Assembly (NCBI RefSeq): GCF_003086295.3
Contig: NC_092045.1
Location: forward strand, 20,257,758-20,321,757
Direction of reading: 5' to 3'
From: Arachis hypogaea
Lineage: Eukaryota > Streptophyta > Magnoliopsida > Fabales > Fabaceae
DNA length: 64,000 nt
Shown here piece after piece: positions 43,909 through 55,360 of the stretch. Below the pieces are notes generated by a model that saw nothing but the letters and a program-made list of their open reading frames with translations, had not been told where the DNA came from and searched no databases. How positions within the stretch are numbered: the stretch's first letter is position 1; the number at the start of each line of letters is the position of its first letter. A program made the translations under genes and the position numbers.

Positions 43909-44638
43909 AGTTTATGGTGCCGTTGTCGGGGATTGGTTTTGTATTGATAATGATTAAATTAGAGGATGACTAGATTGAACACTTTTATTACTTTTGTCTT
44001 TATTTTCTATGCTCTCTAACTGTTTATGATAATGCCTCACCAAGAAGCCCCTGTTTGTGACAGCTCTGTCACTTGGTGATTTTGTTATTAATACAACAGT
44101 TTATTTTACTTGGCTTATTTTCAAATAAAGTGAGCATATGATCACATTCTATGTTTGGTGTTGCCTTGCAACAATCTGTTTTTAATCTCTCCGGATACTT
44201 GCATCAATTCCAAGAGAAAGTGTCACACTAAGTTTGGTGTGCCACTTATTTTTATATGTAATGTATCCAGCAACACCACTTGTTTGTACAATCATAATGC
44301 TCTGCTTCTTGGGCCTGTAGTGTTATTTTTTTTACCAAGCTTGCTTAAATTCATGCACTACACATGCTGTATTTCTCTTTTTGACATTCATGGTTGAAGC
44401 ACAATCCCAACGCCACTGCTGATACTTGTTGCTTGCCAGAAAAACACTCAGTCTAAGATGGTGATTGGAGGGAAAAAGTATGCAAGGAAGGACAACAAAG
44501 GTAAAGATGAGCTACAAAGGTTGAAAGTTCCTTTCCTTCTTAATTCCTCCCAGTATACTTATTTACAATCATGAATGTCTTTGTTTGTTTTGAAGTTTAG
44601 GATCTAGCTCTGTTTTGTTTAAATTTCTTCTAGCTTAG
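43909..44638 (+). other. Family C primer site and interior, left part
   Basis: TGGTGCCGTTGTCGGGGA at 43915-43932 matches the tRNA-Asp complement at 16 of 18 bases. The rest of the interior has no recognisable coding sequence. It is cut at 44639 by a plus-strand family A derivative and resumes at 50948. Confidence 0.75.
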
Positions 44639-46340
44639 TGATGAGTGGATAATTTATACGCTTTTTGGCATTGTTTTTAGGTAGTTTTTAGTAAGTTCAA
44701 GCTACTTTTAGGGATGTTTTCATTAGTTTTTATGTTAAATGAACATTTCTGGGATTTACTATGAGTTTGTGTGTTTTTCTGTGATTTCAGGTAATTTCTG
44801 GCTGAAATTGAGGGACTTGAGCAAAACTCTGAAAAAGGCTGACAAAAGGACTGCTGATGCAGTTAGAATCTGACCTCCCTGCACTCGAAATGGATTTTAT
44901 GGAGTTACAGAACTCCAAATGGCGCGCTCTCAATAGCTTTGGAAAGTAGACATCCAGAGCTTTCCAGAAATATATAATAGTCCATACTTTATTCGGAAAT
45001 TGACGACGTAACTTGGCATTGAACGCCAAGTACATGCTGCTGTCTGGAGTTAAACGCCAGAAATACGTCATGATCCGGAGTTGAACGCCCAAAACACGTT
45101 ATAACTTGGAGTTCAACTCCAAGAAAAGTCTCAGCTCGTGGATATATCAAGTTCAGCCTAAACATACACCAAGTGGGCCCCGGAAGTGAATTTATGCATC
45201 AAATACTTACTCATGTAAACCCTAGTAGCTAGTCTAGTATAAATAGGATAATTTACTATTGTATTAGACATCTTTGGTCTCAGTTTTGTTTTATTCTTCA
45301 TCTTAGGAGGCTATTGATCACATTCAGGGGGCTGGCCATTCGGCCATGCCTAAACCTTTCACTTATGTATTTTCAACGGTGGAGTTTCTACACACCATAG
45401 ATTAAGGGTGTGGAGCTCTGCTGTACCTCAAGTTTCAATACAATTACTATTACTTTCTATTCAATTCTCTTTTATTCTTATTCCAAGATATACGTTGCAC
45501 TTCAACTTGATGAATGTGATGATCCGTGACACTCATCATCATTCTCACCTATGAACGCGCGTGATTGACAACCACTTCCGTTCTACCTTAGGCCGGGCGC
45601 ATATCTCTTAGATTCCCCAACAGAATCTTCGTGGTATAAGTTAGATAGATGGCGGCATTCATGAGGATCCGGAAAGTCTAAACCTTGTCTATGGTATTCC
45701 GAGTAGGATTCTGGGATTGAATGACTGTGACGAGCTTCAAACTTCTGAAGGCTGGGTGTGATGACAAACGCAAAAGAATCAAGGGATTCTATTCCAACCT
45801 GATTGAGAACCGACAGATGATTAGCCGTGCTGTGATAGAGCATAGGAACGTTTTCACTGAGAGGATGGGATGTAGCCATTGACAACGGTGATGCCCTACA
45901 TACCTCTTGCCATGGAAAGGAGTAAGAAGGATCGGATGAATGTAATAAGAAAGTAGAAATTCGGGAGGAGCACAGCATCTCCATACGCCTATCTGAAATT
46001 CCCACCATTAATTTACATAAGTATTTCTATCTTAGTTTATTTATCTTTATTTTCTATTTATTCCATTAATCAAATTTAAACCAATAATCCAATTATACTT
46101 GAATCCACCTGACTGAGATTTACAAGGTGACCATAGCTTGCTTCATACCAACAATCTCTGTGGGATCGACCCTTACTCACGTAAGGTATTACTTGGACAA
46201 CCCAGTACACTTGCTGGTTAGTTGAACGGAGTTGTGTCCACACATAAGTGCCATAATAATGATTCCATACAACAACAAAGAATACTACATTGATGTGATC
46301 ACAATTTCGTCCAACAAGTTTTTGGCGCCGTTGCCGGGGA

Positions 46341-47888
46341 TTGTTCGAGTATGGACAACTGACGGTTCATCTTGTTGCTCAGATTAGGTAATTTTCTTTT
46401 CAAAAATCTTTTTCAAAATTTTTCTTTTCTTTTTCGTTTTTCTAATCATGTTTTTCAAAAAAATTAAAATAAAAATACAAAAAAATTAGAAAATCATAAA
46501 AATAAAAAATATTTTGTGTTTCTTGTTTGAGTCTTGTGTTAATTTTTAAGTTTGGTGTCAATTGCATGCTTTAAAAATTTTTCTTGCATTTTTCGAAAAT
46601 TCATGCATTCATGGTGTTCTTCATGATCTTCAAGTTGTTCTTGGTAAGTCTTCTTGTTTGATCTTGATGATTTCTTGTTTTGTGTCTTTTGTTGTTTTTC
46701 ATGTGCATTTTTGCATTCATATTTTCCAAGCATTAAAAATTTCTAAGTTTGGTGTCTTGCATGTTTTCTTTGCATCAAAAATTTTTCAAAATTATGTTCT
46801 TGATGTTCATCATGATCTTCAAAGTGTTCTTGGTGTTCATCTTAACATTCATAGTGTTCTTGCATGTATCTTGTGTTTTGATCCAAAATTTTCATGTTTT
46901 GGGTCATTTTTGTGTTTTTCTCTCTCATCATAAAAAAATTCAAAAATAAAAAAAATATATCTTTTCCTTTTTTATCTCCTAATTTTCGAAAATTTGAGTT
47001 GACTTAGTCAAAAATTTTAAAAATTAGTTGTTTCTTACAAGTCAAGTCAAATTTTCAATTTTAAAAATCTTATCTTTTCAAAACTTTTTCAAAAATTAAA
47101 TCTTTTCCTTTTTTCTTATTAATTTTCGAAATTTTTTTTAAATCTTTTTCAAAATCTTTTTCTTATCTTTTACATCATATTTTCAAAAATTAGCTAACAA
47201 GTAATGTGATTGATTCAAAAATTTGAAGTTCGTTACTTTCTTGTTAAGAAAGGTTCAATCTTTAAATTCTAGAATTTTATCTTTTAGTTTCTTGTTAGTC
47301 AAGTAATTAATTTTAATTTTAAAATCAAATCTTTTTCAAAATATCTTTTTTATCTTTTTAATCATATCTTTTTATCTTATCTTTTATATCATATCTTTTT
47401 CAAAATTTTATCTTTGTCAAAAAATTTGATTTCAAAATATCTTATCTAACTTCTTATCTTCTTATCTTTTCAAATTTGATTTTAATATCTTTTTCAACTA
47501 ACTATTTAACTTTTTGTTTGTTTCTTATCTTTTTCAAACCAACTAACTACCTATCCCTCTCTAATTTTCGAAAATATCTCATCTCTTTTTCAAAAATTCT
47601 TTTTAATTGTTTTAAATTTTAATTTTAATTATATATTATCTTTAATTTTCGAAAATCACTAACCACTTTTTCAAAATTATTTTCGAAAATTTTCTATCTC
47701 TCCTTTTCTTCTATTTATTTATTTATTTACTAACACTTCTCTTCACTTCTCTTCATCTCAAATCACCACCTCTATCCTTACCCATTCTTCTTCACTCTTC
47801 TTCCCTTTCTTCTTCTACTAACATAAAGGAATCTCTATACTGTGACATAGAGGATTTCTCTTTCTTTTCTTGTTCTCTTCTTCCCTAT
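46341..47888 (+). other. T-rich 5' leader with TTTTCGAAAA palindromes
   Basis: The reverse counterpart of 39315-40920. Copies of TTTTCGAAAA(T) occur near 46593, 46982, 47570, 47650 and 47684, along with long CTTATCTTTT repeats. The open frames at 46562-46949 mirror those of the other derivative; their low complexity argues against a gene. Confidence 0.65.
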
Positions 47889-47959
47889 ATGAGCAGGAAC
47901 AAGGAAAAAGATAAAAGCTTCCACCTCTGAGTCGTGGGAGATGGAAAGACTCATCTAAA
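47889..47959 (+). pseudogene. Scrap of gag start joined to ORF3 N-terminal segment
   Basis: ATG 47889 gives MSRNKEK (gag start), then joins the segment encoding KASTSESWEMERLI of ORF3 in a shifted frame, so the frame from the ATG stops after 13 codons at 47928-47930. The ORF3 piece ends at TAA just before the tRNA-like sequence. This is a different junction from that in the minus-strand derivative. Confidence 0.65.
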
Positions 47960-48008
47960 GGGTTTATAGCTCAGTGGTAGAATATTTGACTGCAAATCAA
48001 GAGATCCC
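47960..48008 (+). other. 5' half of a tRNA-Cys(GCA)-like sequence inside the retrotransposon
   Basis: The 49 bases begin GGGTTTATAGCTCAGTGG and contain an A box (TAGCTCAGTGG), a D arm, and an anticodon arm TTTGA-CTGCAAA-TCAAG with anticodon GCA, then AGAGATCCC where the variable loop and T arm begin. That is the layout of plant nuclear tRNA-Cys. The T-loop/B box and the acceptor 3' strand are absent; instead the sequence passes into ORF3 (EIPEIPQG) through GAGATCCCTGAG, which both partners could share. It cannot be a working tRNA gene. It lies exactly at the deletion junction, so it looks captured. Confidence 0.8.
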
Positions 48009-48175
48009 TGAGATACCTCAGGGGATACATGTTCCTCCACATAATTATTGGAAGCAACTAAGGATAAGAACACCAAAATCACTAGGGATCATGCAACAGA
48101 AGCAAGGAAGAGACATAAAGGAGCTCAAAAAGCACCATTGGACCTTCAAGAAGGCGCCACCCTCACTCAGGTGGA
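48009..48175 (+). pseudogene. ORF3 C-terminal scrap in the plus-strand derivative
   Basis: After the tRNA-like piece the sequence encodes IPEIPQGIHVPPHNYW, as in the ORF3 tail at 6014-6260 and 24230-24476. Further deletions lead to a stretch like RDIKELKKHHW and the same RRRHPH-type end as the minus-strand derivative, in shifted frames. Confidence 0.65.
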
Positions 48176-49269
48176 CTCATTCCTTGTTCTTATTTTCCCT
48201 GCTTTTTCGGTTTTTATCCTTCATGTCTATCTATGTTTTGTGTCTCTACTTTATGATCATTACGATGTAGTAATTATGTCTTAAAGCTATGAATAAAATC
48301 CATTAATCCTTCACCTCTCTTAAATGAAAAATGTTTTAATTCAAAAGAACAAGAAGTACATGAATTTCGAATTTATCCTTGAATTTAATTTAATTATATT
48401 GATGTGGTGACAATACTTTTTGTTTTCTGAATGAATGGTTGAACAGTGCATCTTTTTTATCTTGTTGTTTATGAATGTTAAAATTGTTGGCTCTTGAAGG
48501 AATGATGAACAAAGAGAAATTTTATTGATGATCTGAAAGATCATAAAATTGATTCTTGAAGCAAGAAAAAGCAGTGAAAAAGCAAAGGCTTGGGGAAAAA
48601 AATGGCGAAAAAAATAGAAAGAAAAAGAAAAAAAAGCAAGCAGAAAAAGCCAATAGCCCTTAAAACCAAAAGGCAAGGGTAAAAAGGATCCAAGGCTTTG
48701 AGTATCAATGGATAGGAGGGCCCAAGGAAATCAAATCCAGGCCTAAGCGGCTAAATCAAGCTGTCCCTAACCATGTGCTTGTGTCATGAAGGTCCAAGTG
48801 AAAAGCTTGAGACTGAGTGGTTAAAGTCGTGATCCAAAGCAAAAGAGTGTGCTTAAGAGCTCTGGACACCACTAACTGGGGACTCTAGCAAAGCTGAGTC
48901 ACAATCTGAAAAGGTTCACCCAGTTATGTGTCTGTAGCATTTATGTATCCGGTGGTAATACTGGAAAACAAAGTGCTTAGGGCCACAGCCAAGACTCATA
49001 AGTAGCTGTGTTCAAAGAATCAACATACTTAACTAGGAAAGTCAATAACACTATCCGAAATTCTAAGTTCCTAGAGAAGCCAATCATTCTAAACTTCAAA
49101 GGAAAAAGTGAGATGCCAAAACTGTTCAGAAGCAAAAAGCTACAAGTCCCGCTCATCTAAGTAAAATTAATATTCATTGATATTTTGGAATTTATAGTAT
49201 ATTCTCTTCTTTTTATCCTATTTGATTTTCAGTTGCTTGGGGACAAGCAACAATTTAAGTTTGGTGTTG
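48176..49269 (+). other. 3' non-coding region and PPT of the plus-strand derivative
   Basis: Mirror of 38055-39155. It ends GCTTGGGGACAAGCAACAA then TTTAAGTTTGGTGTTG beside the LTR at 49270. No coding sequence is evident. Confidence 0.7.
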
Positions 49270-50947
49270 TGATGAGCGGATAATTTATACGCTTTTTGGC
49301 ATTGTTTTTAGGTAGTTTTTAGTAAGTTCAAGCTACTTTTAGGGATGTTTTCATTAGTTTTTATGTTAAATTCATATTTCTGGACTTTACTATGAGTTTG
49401 TGTGTTTTTCTGTGATTTCAGGTAATTTCTGGCTGAAATTGAGGGACTTGAGCAAAACTCTGAAAAAGGCTGACAAAAGGACTGCTGTTGCTATTAGAAT
49501 CTGACCTCCCTGCACTCGAAATGGATTTTATGGAGTTACAGAACTCCAAATGGCGCGCTCTCAACAGCTTTGGAAAGTAGACATCTAGAGCTTTCCAGAA
49601 ATATATAATAGTCCATACTTTATTCGGAAATTGATGACGTAACTTGGCATTGAACGCCAAGTACATGCTGCTGTCTGGAGTTAAACGCCAGAAATACGTC
49701 ATGATCCGGAGTTGAACGCCCAAAACACGTTATAACTTGGAGTTCAACTCCAAGAAAAGCCTCAGCTCGTGGATATATCAAGCTCAGCCCAAACATACAC
49801 CAAGTGGGCCCCGGAAGTGAATTTATGCATCAAATACTTACTCATGTAAACCTTAGTAGCTAGTCTAGTATAAATAGGATAATTTACTATTGTATTAGAC
49901 ATCTTTGGTCTCAGTTTTGTTTTATTCTTCATCTTAGGAGGCTATTGATCACATTCAGGGGGCTGGCCATTCGGCCATGCCTAAACCTTTCACTTATGTA
50001 TTTTCAACGGTGGAGTTTCTACACACCATAGATTAAGGGTGTGGAGCTCTGCTGTACCTCAAGTTTCAATACAATTACTATTACTTTCTATTCAATTCTC
50101 TTTTATTCTTATTCCAAGATATACGTTGCACTTCAACTTGATGAATGTGATGATCCGTGACACTCATCATCATTCTCACCTATGAACGCGCGTGATTGAC
50201 AACCACTTCCGTTCTACCTTAGGCCGGGCGCATATCTCTTAGATTCCCCAACAGAATCTTCGTGGTATAAGTTAGATAGATGGCGGCATTCATGAGGATC
50301 CGGAAAGTCTAAACCTTGTCTATGGTATTCCGAGTAGGATTCTGGGATTGAATGACTGTGTCGAGCTTCAAACTCCTGAAGGCTGGGTGTGATGACAAAC
50401 GCAAAAGAATCAATGGATTCTATTCCAACCTGATTGAGAACCGACAGATGATTAGCCGTGCTGTGACAGAGCATAGGAACGTTTTCACTGAGAGGATGGG
50501 ATGTAGCCGTTGACAACGGTGATGCCCTACATACAGCTTGCCATGGAAAGGAGTAAGAAGGATCGGATGAATGTAATAAGAAAGTAGAAATTCGAGAAGA
50601 GCACAGCATCTCCATACGCCTATCTGAAATTCCCACTATTAATTTACATAAGTATTTCTATCTTAGTTTATTTATCTTTATTTTCTATTTATTCCATTAA
50701 TCAAATTTAAACCAATAATCCAATTATACTTGAATCCACCTGACTGAGATTTACAAGGTGACCATAGCTTGCTTCATACCAACAATCTCTGTGGGATTGA
50801 CCCTTACTCACGTAAGGTATTACTTGGACGACCCAGTACACTTACTGGTTAGTTGAACGGAGTTGTGTCCACACATAAGTGCCATAATAATGATTCCATA
50901 CAACAACAAAGAATACTACATTGATGTGATCACAATTTTGTCCACAA
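49270..50947 (+). repeat. 3' LTR of the plus-strand derivative
   Basis: 1678 bp. It contains a TATA box in TAGTATAAATAGG near 49868, the altered palindrome array at about 49640-49755 (CTGGAGTTAAACGCCAG, TTGGAGTTCAACTCCAA), and an antisense open frame (50214-50636) shared with the other derivative LTRs. Confidence 0.9.
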
Positions 50948-51715
50948 CTTAGTAACAAGCATGATTCATTTCTTATCATTGCACCTTCATCTTGAGTCTA
51001 CTTGCACCCGCTATGCTTAAAATTGCATCAAAGAAATCATTCTTTTGAAAGGAAAGTGTTGAGAAATTTTATCAATTTTAAGACAAGCTAAAAGATTAAG
51101 AGAAATGGTTCTGATTGTATGATTGTGTATTAAAGTTGCATATTTGTGAAAACTTGCATGGGAGCTCATAGACAGGAATTGAACTTTGGAGAAGTGGTAT
51201 GGATATTCTCAAAAATCTATTGATCGAAGAAGTAGTAAACAAAACAAAAAATAAAGAAAAATAAAGAATCAACCCAAGGCTCTAAGCATCAATTTCTAAG
51301 AAGAAAAAGAAAGATACAAAAACTCAAAGAGTTATTATCCTAGTTACATGCTTGTGGTGGATTTGTGTCAAAGAGAGAGGCTTGAGTGAGTAAATCCTAA
51401 GGGGTGCTTCATCACCTAATACCTTAACCCAACTGGATTGGGAGTAAATACTGCTTCAAGGTGATAATCTATAAAGAGTACTCCATAATACCATTCGAAT
51501 GACACTCCCAAGATCTAAGACTTCCAAGATGTAAGGACTAATAAACACTGAAATGCTTACATAAGCATACACTTAGAGTTGGCCCCCATTATCACTTAGT
51601 CACTTCACTCACTAAAGCAGCATAAGAAAATTCTTCAGCACACTCCCATAGAATGAATCCTTTGTGTATAATTCTTTCCTTGCTTGGGGACAAGCAAGAT
51701 TTAAGTTTGGTATTG
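50948..51715 (+). other. Family C interior, right part, with PPT
   Basis: Non-coding. It ends GCTTGGGGACAAGCAAGA then TTTAAGTTTGGTATTG beside the 3' LTR. This closely resembles the family A PPT module, so families A and C are probably related or share a mobilising partner. Confidence 0.65.
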
Positions 51716-54135
51716 TGATGCGGGTGCATCATTATCTATTTTTGGTAGTTCTTTTAGTAGATTTTAGTTTAATTTTCATACAAATTTTGTTAATAAATGA
51801 GTAAAATCATGAAAAATCTCTGCATTAGGAAAGATCTCAAGCATAAGTGAATTTTAGCTAATATACAAGAAAACTATGATAAAATAGATCCCACTAGGTG
51901 AAGATTTAATTTTGAGTATTATTAGCACACTTAGTATATAAAGATCATTTTGTATATTAGTTTGATACAATTATTTGCTTGATGATAGGTAAAATAGAAG
52001 CAGAGGAAAGCAAGGAGGTGAACTAACGTTGGTGTTCAATTATCAAAGACCCAACGTTGAAGAAAATATTAATGATGATTCAACGTTGGTATGAAAAAAG
52101 ATGGAACTAACGTTGGTGGCAAAGTTGGACCACAAACGTGCCAAGAGAAAGTTCCATAGTTGGAGCTATAGTTGGAGTTGTAGTTGGAGGTCCAACTACA
52201 ACTCAAACTACTGTTGCAATGTTGGAGCCAAAGTTAGTGGCCCAACATTGCACTCCAACGTACGTGACTTGGCCAAGAGGAATTCAAGGTGCCAAAGTTG
52301 GAGTTGTAGTTGGACTCCAACTATAACTCCAACTATGATCCTGAAAGCCTAATGGGGTCTTCTTCAAACAAGAATAACTTGAGCTACAGAACTCTGAATG
52401 AGGTAATTCCAAAGACATTGGAAAGTAAACATTTGGGAATTTCCAAGCATATATGACACTATATGATGGACATTAAGATTGAGGGAAGAAACTGCCCCGA
52501 AATGTGCAAAGATAAATATTTCAACCTGTAGTAAGGCCAACTGACCTCTGCACCTTCGATCGAGTATAACTCGAGCTATAAAGCTTCAAATGATGTGATT
52601 ACAATAGCGTTGGAAAGTATACATTTAGGGCTTTCCGATAATATATAATAGTATTGGGGTAGACAACAAGTTTGAGCTTCAGAATCAGACGTTGTTATCA
52701 ATGCTGATGCACCAACATTTGGGGTCAAACGTTGGGTCCAACTTTGGGTCCAACTTTGGATCCAACATTGGGTTAAACGTTGAAGCAGGCCTGGAAGTAT
52801 TTCTGAATGTGTGTGACACAAAAAATGGCCCCAATAAATGCCAATACATCCTTGAAGCATGCATACACTTCTCAACCAAGCAAAGCCCATCAACATCACT
52901 CAATCCATGGCATAAGAAGCATCTAGATTAGGAATTTTTCATTGAAGTGTACTTTTCATTTCAGTTTTGTAAGCCTATAAATAGGCATTAGTTTTTATTG
53001 CGTAGTGCCGGAAGGGAGAGTTACGAAGAATTGAAGGAAGGGGAGAGAGTGAAGACCAATTAGAACTTCTGATAATTGGCACACTCTAAGGGGAGTGGGT
53101 CTTCGGACCCCTCCCCTCAACCACTTTACTTCCTTTTCTCTTCTTTTCTTCCTTAGCAATAGTTGATTTTAGTTTTTAATTTTTTTTTACAAATTCTAAA
53201 TTTTCATTTTTTGCTTTGAATTCTCCATTTTCATCTTTATTTTTTTGCACTTGAGTTTCATAGAAATTGGTTTCTGTTTGAGAGCAATGACCATGTAAAC
53301 CCCACTTCATTGGGTTACGGAGCTTTGTTGTAATTCAATGGATCAATAATAGTTTTCATTCTTCTTCTTCTTTCTTTTCTCTTGATTTCACTAGAAAGCT
53401 TTCAGTATTCATCCAATTGGGTAGTTGTCTTGGAAAAAAAGCTATTCATAATTGGATCTCCTTTGAACCTTGGAAGAGGAATAAGGAGATCATGCTAGAA
53501 ATGCTTTCTCATATTGGACCGGATTGGGGTTTGGATGGATATAGTGACATATAATCCTACCAACACTTTGATCTAGAAATACATGTGGTACAATCAGTGA
53601 CCACACTTTATCTCTTCCCATGAGCAATTAAATCAAAGAACTAGGCAATTGTTCAAGATTAGAGAGATTGGGTTGTCAAAGAATTGGAATCCAATCACCT
53701 AAGAGTGCCAAGGAGATCAATGAATGAATTGATTGAGGAAGAGATGAGAATGAACTTGATTTGGAGAATTCAACATCTCCTAAGCCCAATGAATTTTCCA
53801 TCTCTGATCTACCCATTCTCTTTATTTTCTGCTGTTTATTTTCATGCTTAATCACCCCATTTCCATTTATTTTCCTGCAATTTAAGATTCTACACTTTAA
53901 TTTCTTGCTCTTTACTTTCCATCATTTATAATTTCATGCAATTTACTTTTCCCATTTAATTCTCTGCACTTCCAAATCCAATTCTGCTTAGTTAAACTAG
54001 AACAACCCTCCAATTAAAGTTGATCAACTAATCAATCCCTGTGGGATTCGACCTCACTCTACTATGAGTTTTTACTTAACGACGATTTGGTGCACTTGCT
54101 GGTAGAAATTTGTTGAGACATATTTTCGTGCATCA
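51716..54135 (+). repeat. Family C 3' LTR
   Basis: 2420 bp from TGATGCGGG to CATCA. It carries the inverted repeats near 52158-52340, tandem GGGTCCAACTTTG units near 52733-52770, and a TATA box at 52976-52983. The target duplication AATAG follows. Confidence 0.9.
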
Positions 54136-54420
54136 AATAGCTAATTAAACTTTTTAATGTACATGTATTTATACTGAGAAAAATAATTAAAATTACGTCT
54201 AAAACTTATGTACTAAACCACTTTATACTATTTTGATATGGATAATAATATTATATAAAAAGATGAAAATAAATAAATGATATGCAAATATATTATATTA
54301 ACTAATTTAAAAAAACTATTTAATACGTTATATATTATCTCAATTAATTTTTAATAAAAACTAAAAAATACTAATAACTTCATTCATATTTGACAAGTTA
54401 AATAAACTTGTCTTTGAGTA

Positions 54421-54500
<80 letters not shown>

Positions 54501-54566
54501 AGCCAAAAAACTATATGATAATAAATCATAACATTAAAAAAAGACATAAGACATCTTTTCATAATC
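54136..54566. repeat. AT-rich intergenic DNA with an (ATT)26 microsatellite
   Basis: The microsatellite runs 54420-54499 with no interruption. The rest is AT-rich and shows no gene. Confidence 0.85.
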
Positions 54567-54583
54567 ATCTAATTAAAGTATGT

Positions 54584-54720
54584 AACCAACTTGGATTAGT
54601 TGAGTGGTCAGTTCACTTATCCGCTGAAGTAAGTGTCGGCAGACCTTAAATGAAACTCAGATCTACAACGGATTAGTCTTTGACCTATTGGGTTAGGGGA
54701 TACCGTAAAAAATAAAAAAA
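54584..54720 (+). mobile_element. tRNA-derived SINE with internal deletion, 17-bp target duplication
   Basis: The element is 137 bp. It begins AACCAACTTGGATTAGTTGAG, has an A-box-like TTAGTTGAGTGG, and ends in an A-rich tail (GTAAAAAATAAAAAAA). It is flanked by identical 17-bp copies of ATCTAATTAAAGTATGT (54567-54583 and 54721-54737), the mark of target-primed insertion. As I remember legume SINEs of this kind, a B box (GGTTCGAATCC) should follow GTGTCGGC. Here the sequence jumps to a downstream part, so the B box is missing. Confidence 0.85.
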
Positions 54721-55020
54721 ATCTAATTAAAGTATGTTAAATTATTTAAAAAGTTTTATTATTAAATAACTAACTAACACTAAACATCTACATGTCTTGA
54801 CTTGCTACCGTAACTATTTCTTACAAAACAAATTCTTGAATTTGTGTGAGTCTCAGTGCTACAGAAAGTATTGTCTTTGATTTTCATATATGGTAGCAAA
54901 TTGGATTGTAAATTTGACATCAATTATTTATACATGTAGAAAAAATTTAATATCTACACATTAACATTTGCCTTCAAGTTATCATCAAATTATCTATTAT
55001 ATCTATTAGGAAAAGTATAT

Positions 55021-55335
55021 GGAACCAACTAATAATCAGCCAAGAATGGAACAACATAATTAATTATAATTAGTTTTATTAATTTATAATTTAATTTGTT
55101 TGTTAAATTATTGTTGACCACGTTAGTGTTAGGAGAGAATCACGGAACAAATACTTTGATCATTCATTAGTTGATTCCATATAATTAATTATGTTTTATT
55201 AATGCGTAACACATGAAACATAGAAATCATATCCAAAACCATCCAATTTACAAGAAAAAGAAACATCCGTGTGCCTATTAGTAGCAACATCCGATTACCA
55301 GTTGGCTGATTCATGGCTTATATAAAGTTGGTTCC
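55021..55335. mobile_element. MITE-like element with GGAACCAACT terminal inverted repeats
   Basis: The left end GGAACCAACTAATAATCAGCC and the right end, reversed, GGAACCAACTTTATATAAGCC agree over 10 bases, then imperfectly for about 25 more. The interior (315 bp) is AT-rich, non-coding and repeats the phrase ATAATTAATTAT. I could not find a clear target duplication, so the class is uncertain. Confidence 0.45.
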
Positions 55336-55360
55336 CTAGCATTGTTGTATCTATTATTTA

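Larger units (their letters stand above)
44639..50947 (+). mobile_element. Short family A derivative, plus strand, flanked by CTTAG
   Basis: LTRs 44639-46317 and 49270-50947 (about 1.68 kb each), target duplication CTTAG at 44634-44638 and 50948-50952, perfect primer site TGGCGCCGTTGCCGGGGA at 46323-46340, and PPT module just before 49270. The 2.95-kb interior resembles the minus-strand derivative at 36414-42585 but has different deletion junctions, including a piece of tRNA-Cys. Gag, protease and ORF3 are reduced to scraps. It lies in the family C interior. With the other derivative it forms a 6-kb inverted repeat separated by 2 kb. Confidence 0.9.
35329..54135 (+). mobile_element. Family C LTR retrotransposon (LARD-like), flanked by AATAG
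   Basis: The LTRs start TGATGCGGGTGCATCATT and end CATCA. The 5' LTR is 35329-43908, interrupted by a family A derivative; the 3' LTR is 51716-54135. A perfect target duplication AATAG flanks it (35324-35328 and 54136-54140). Without nested elements the LTRs are about 2.4 kb and the interior only about 1.5 kb. There is a degenerate tRNA-Asp primer site and a PPT module CAAGATTTAAGTTTGGTATTG like that of family A. No coding sequence is recognisable, so it must move with proteins supplied by another element. Confidence 0.9.

Noticed and set aside
47960..48008. A functional tRNA-Cys gene
   Set aside because: The T arm, B box and 3' acceptor strand are absent and the D stem is mismatched; only the 5' half is present.
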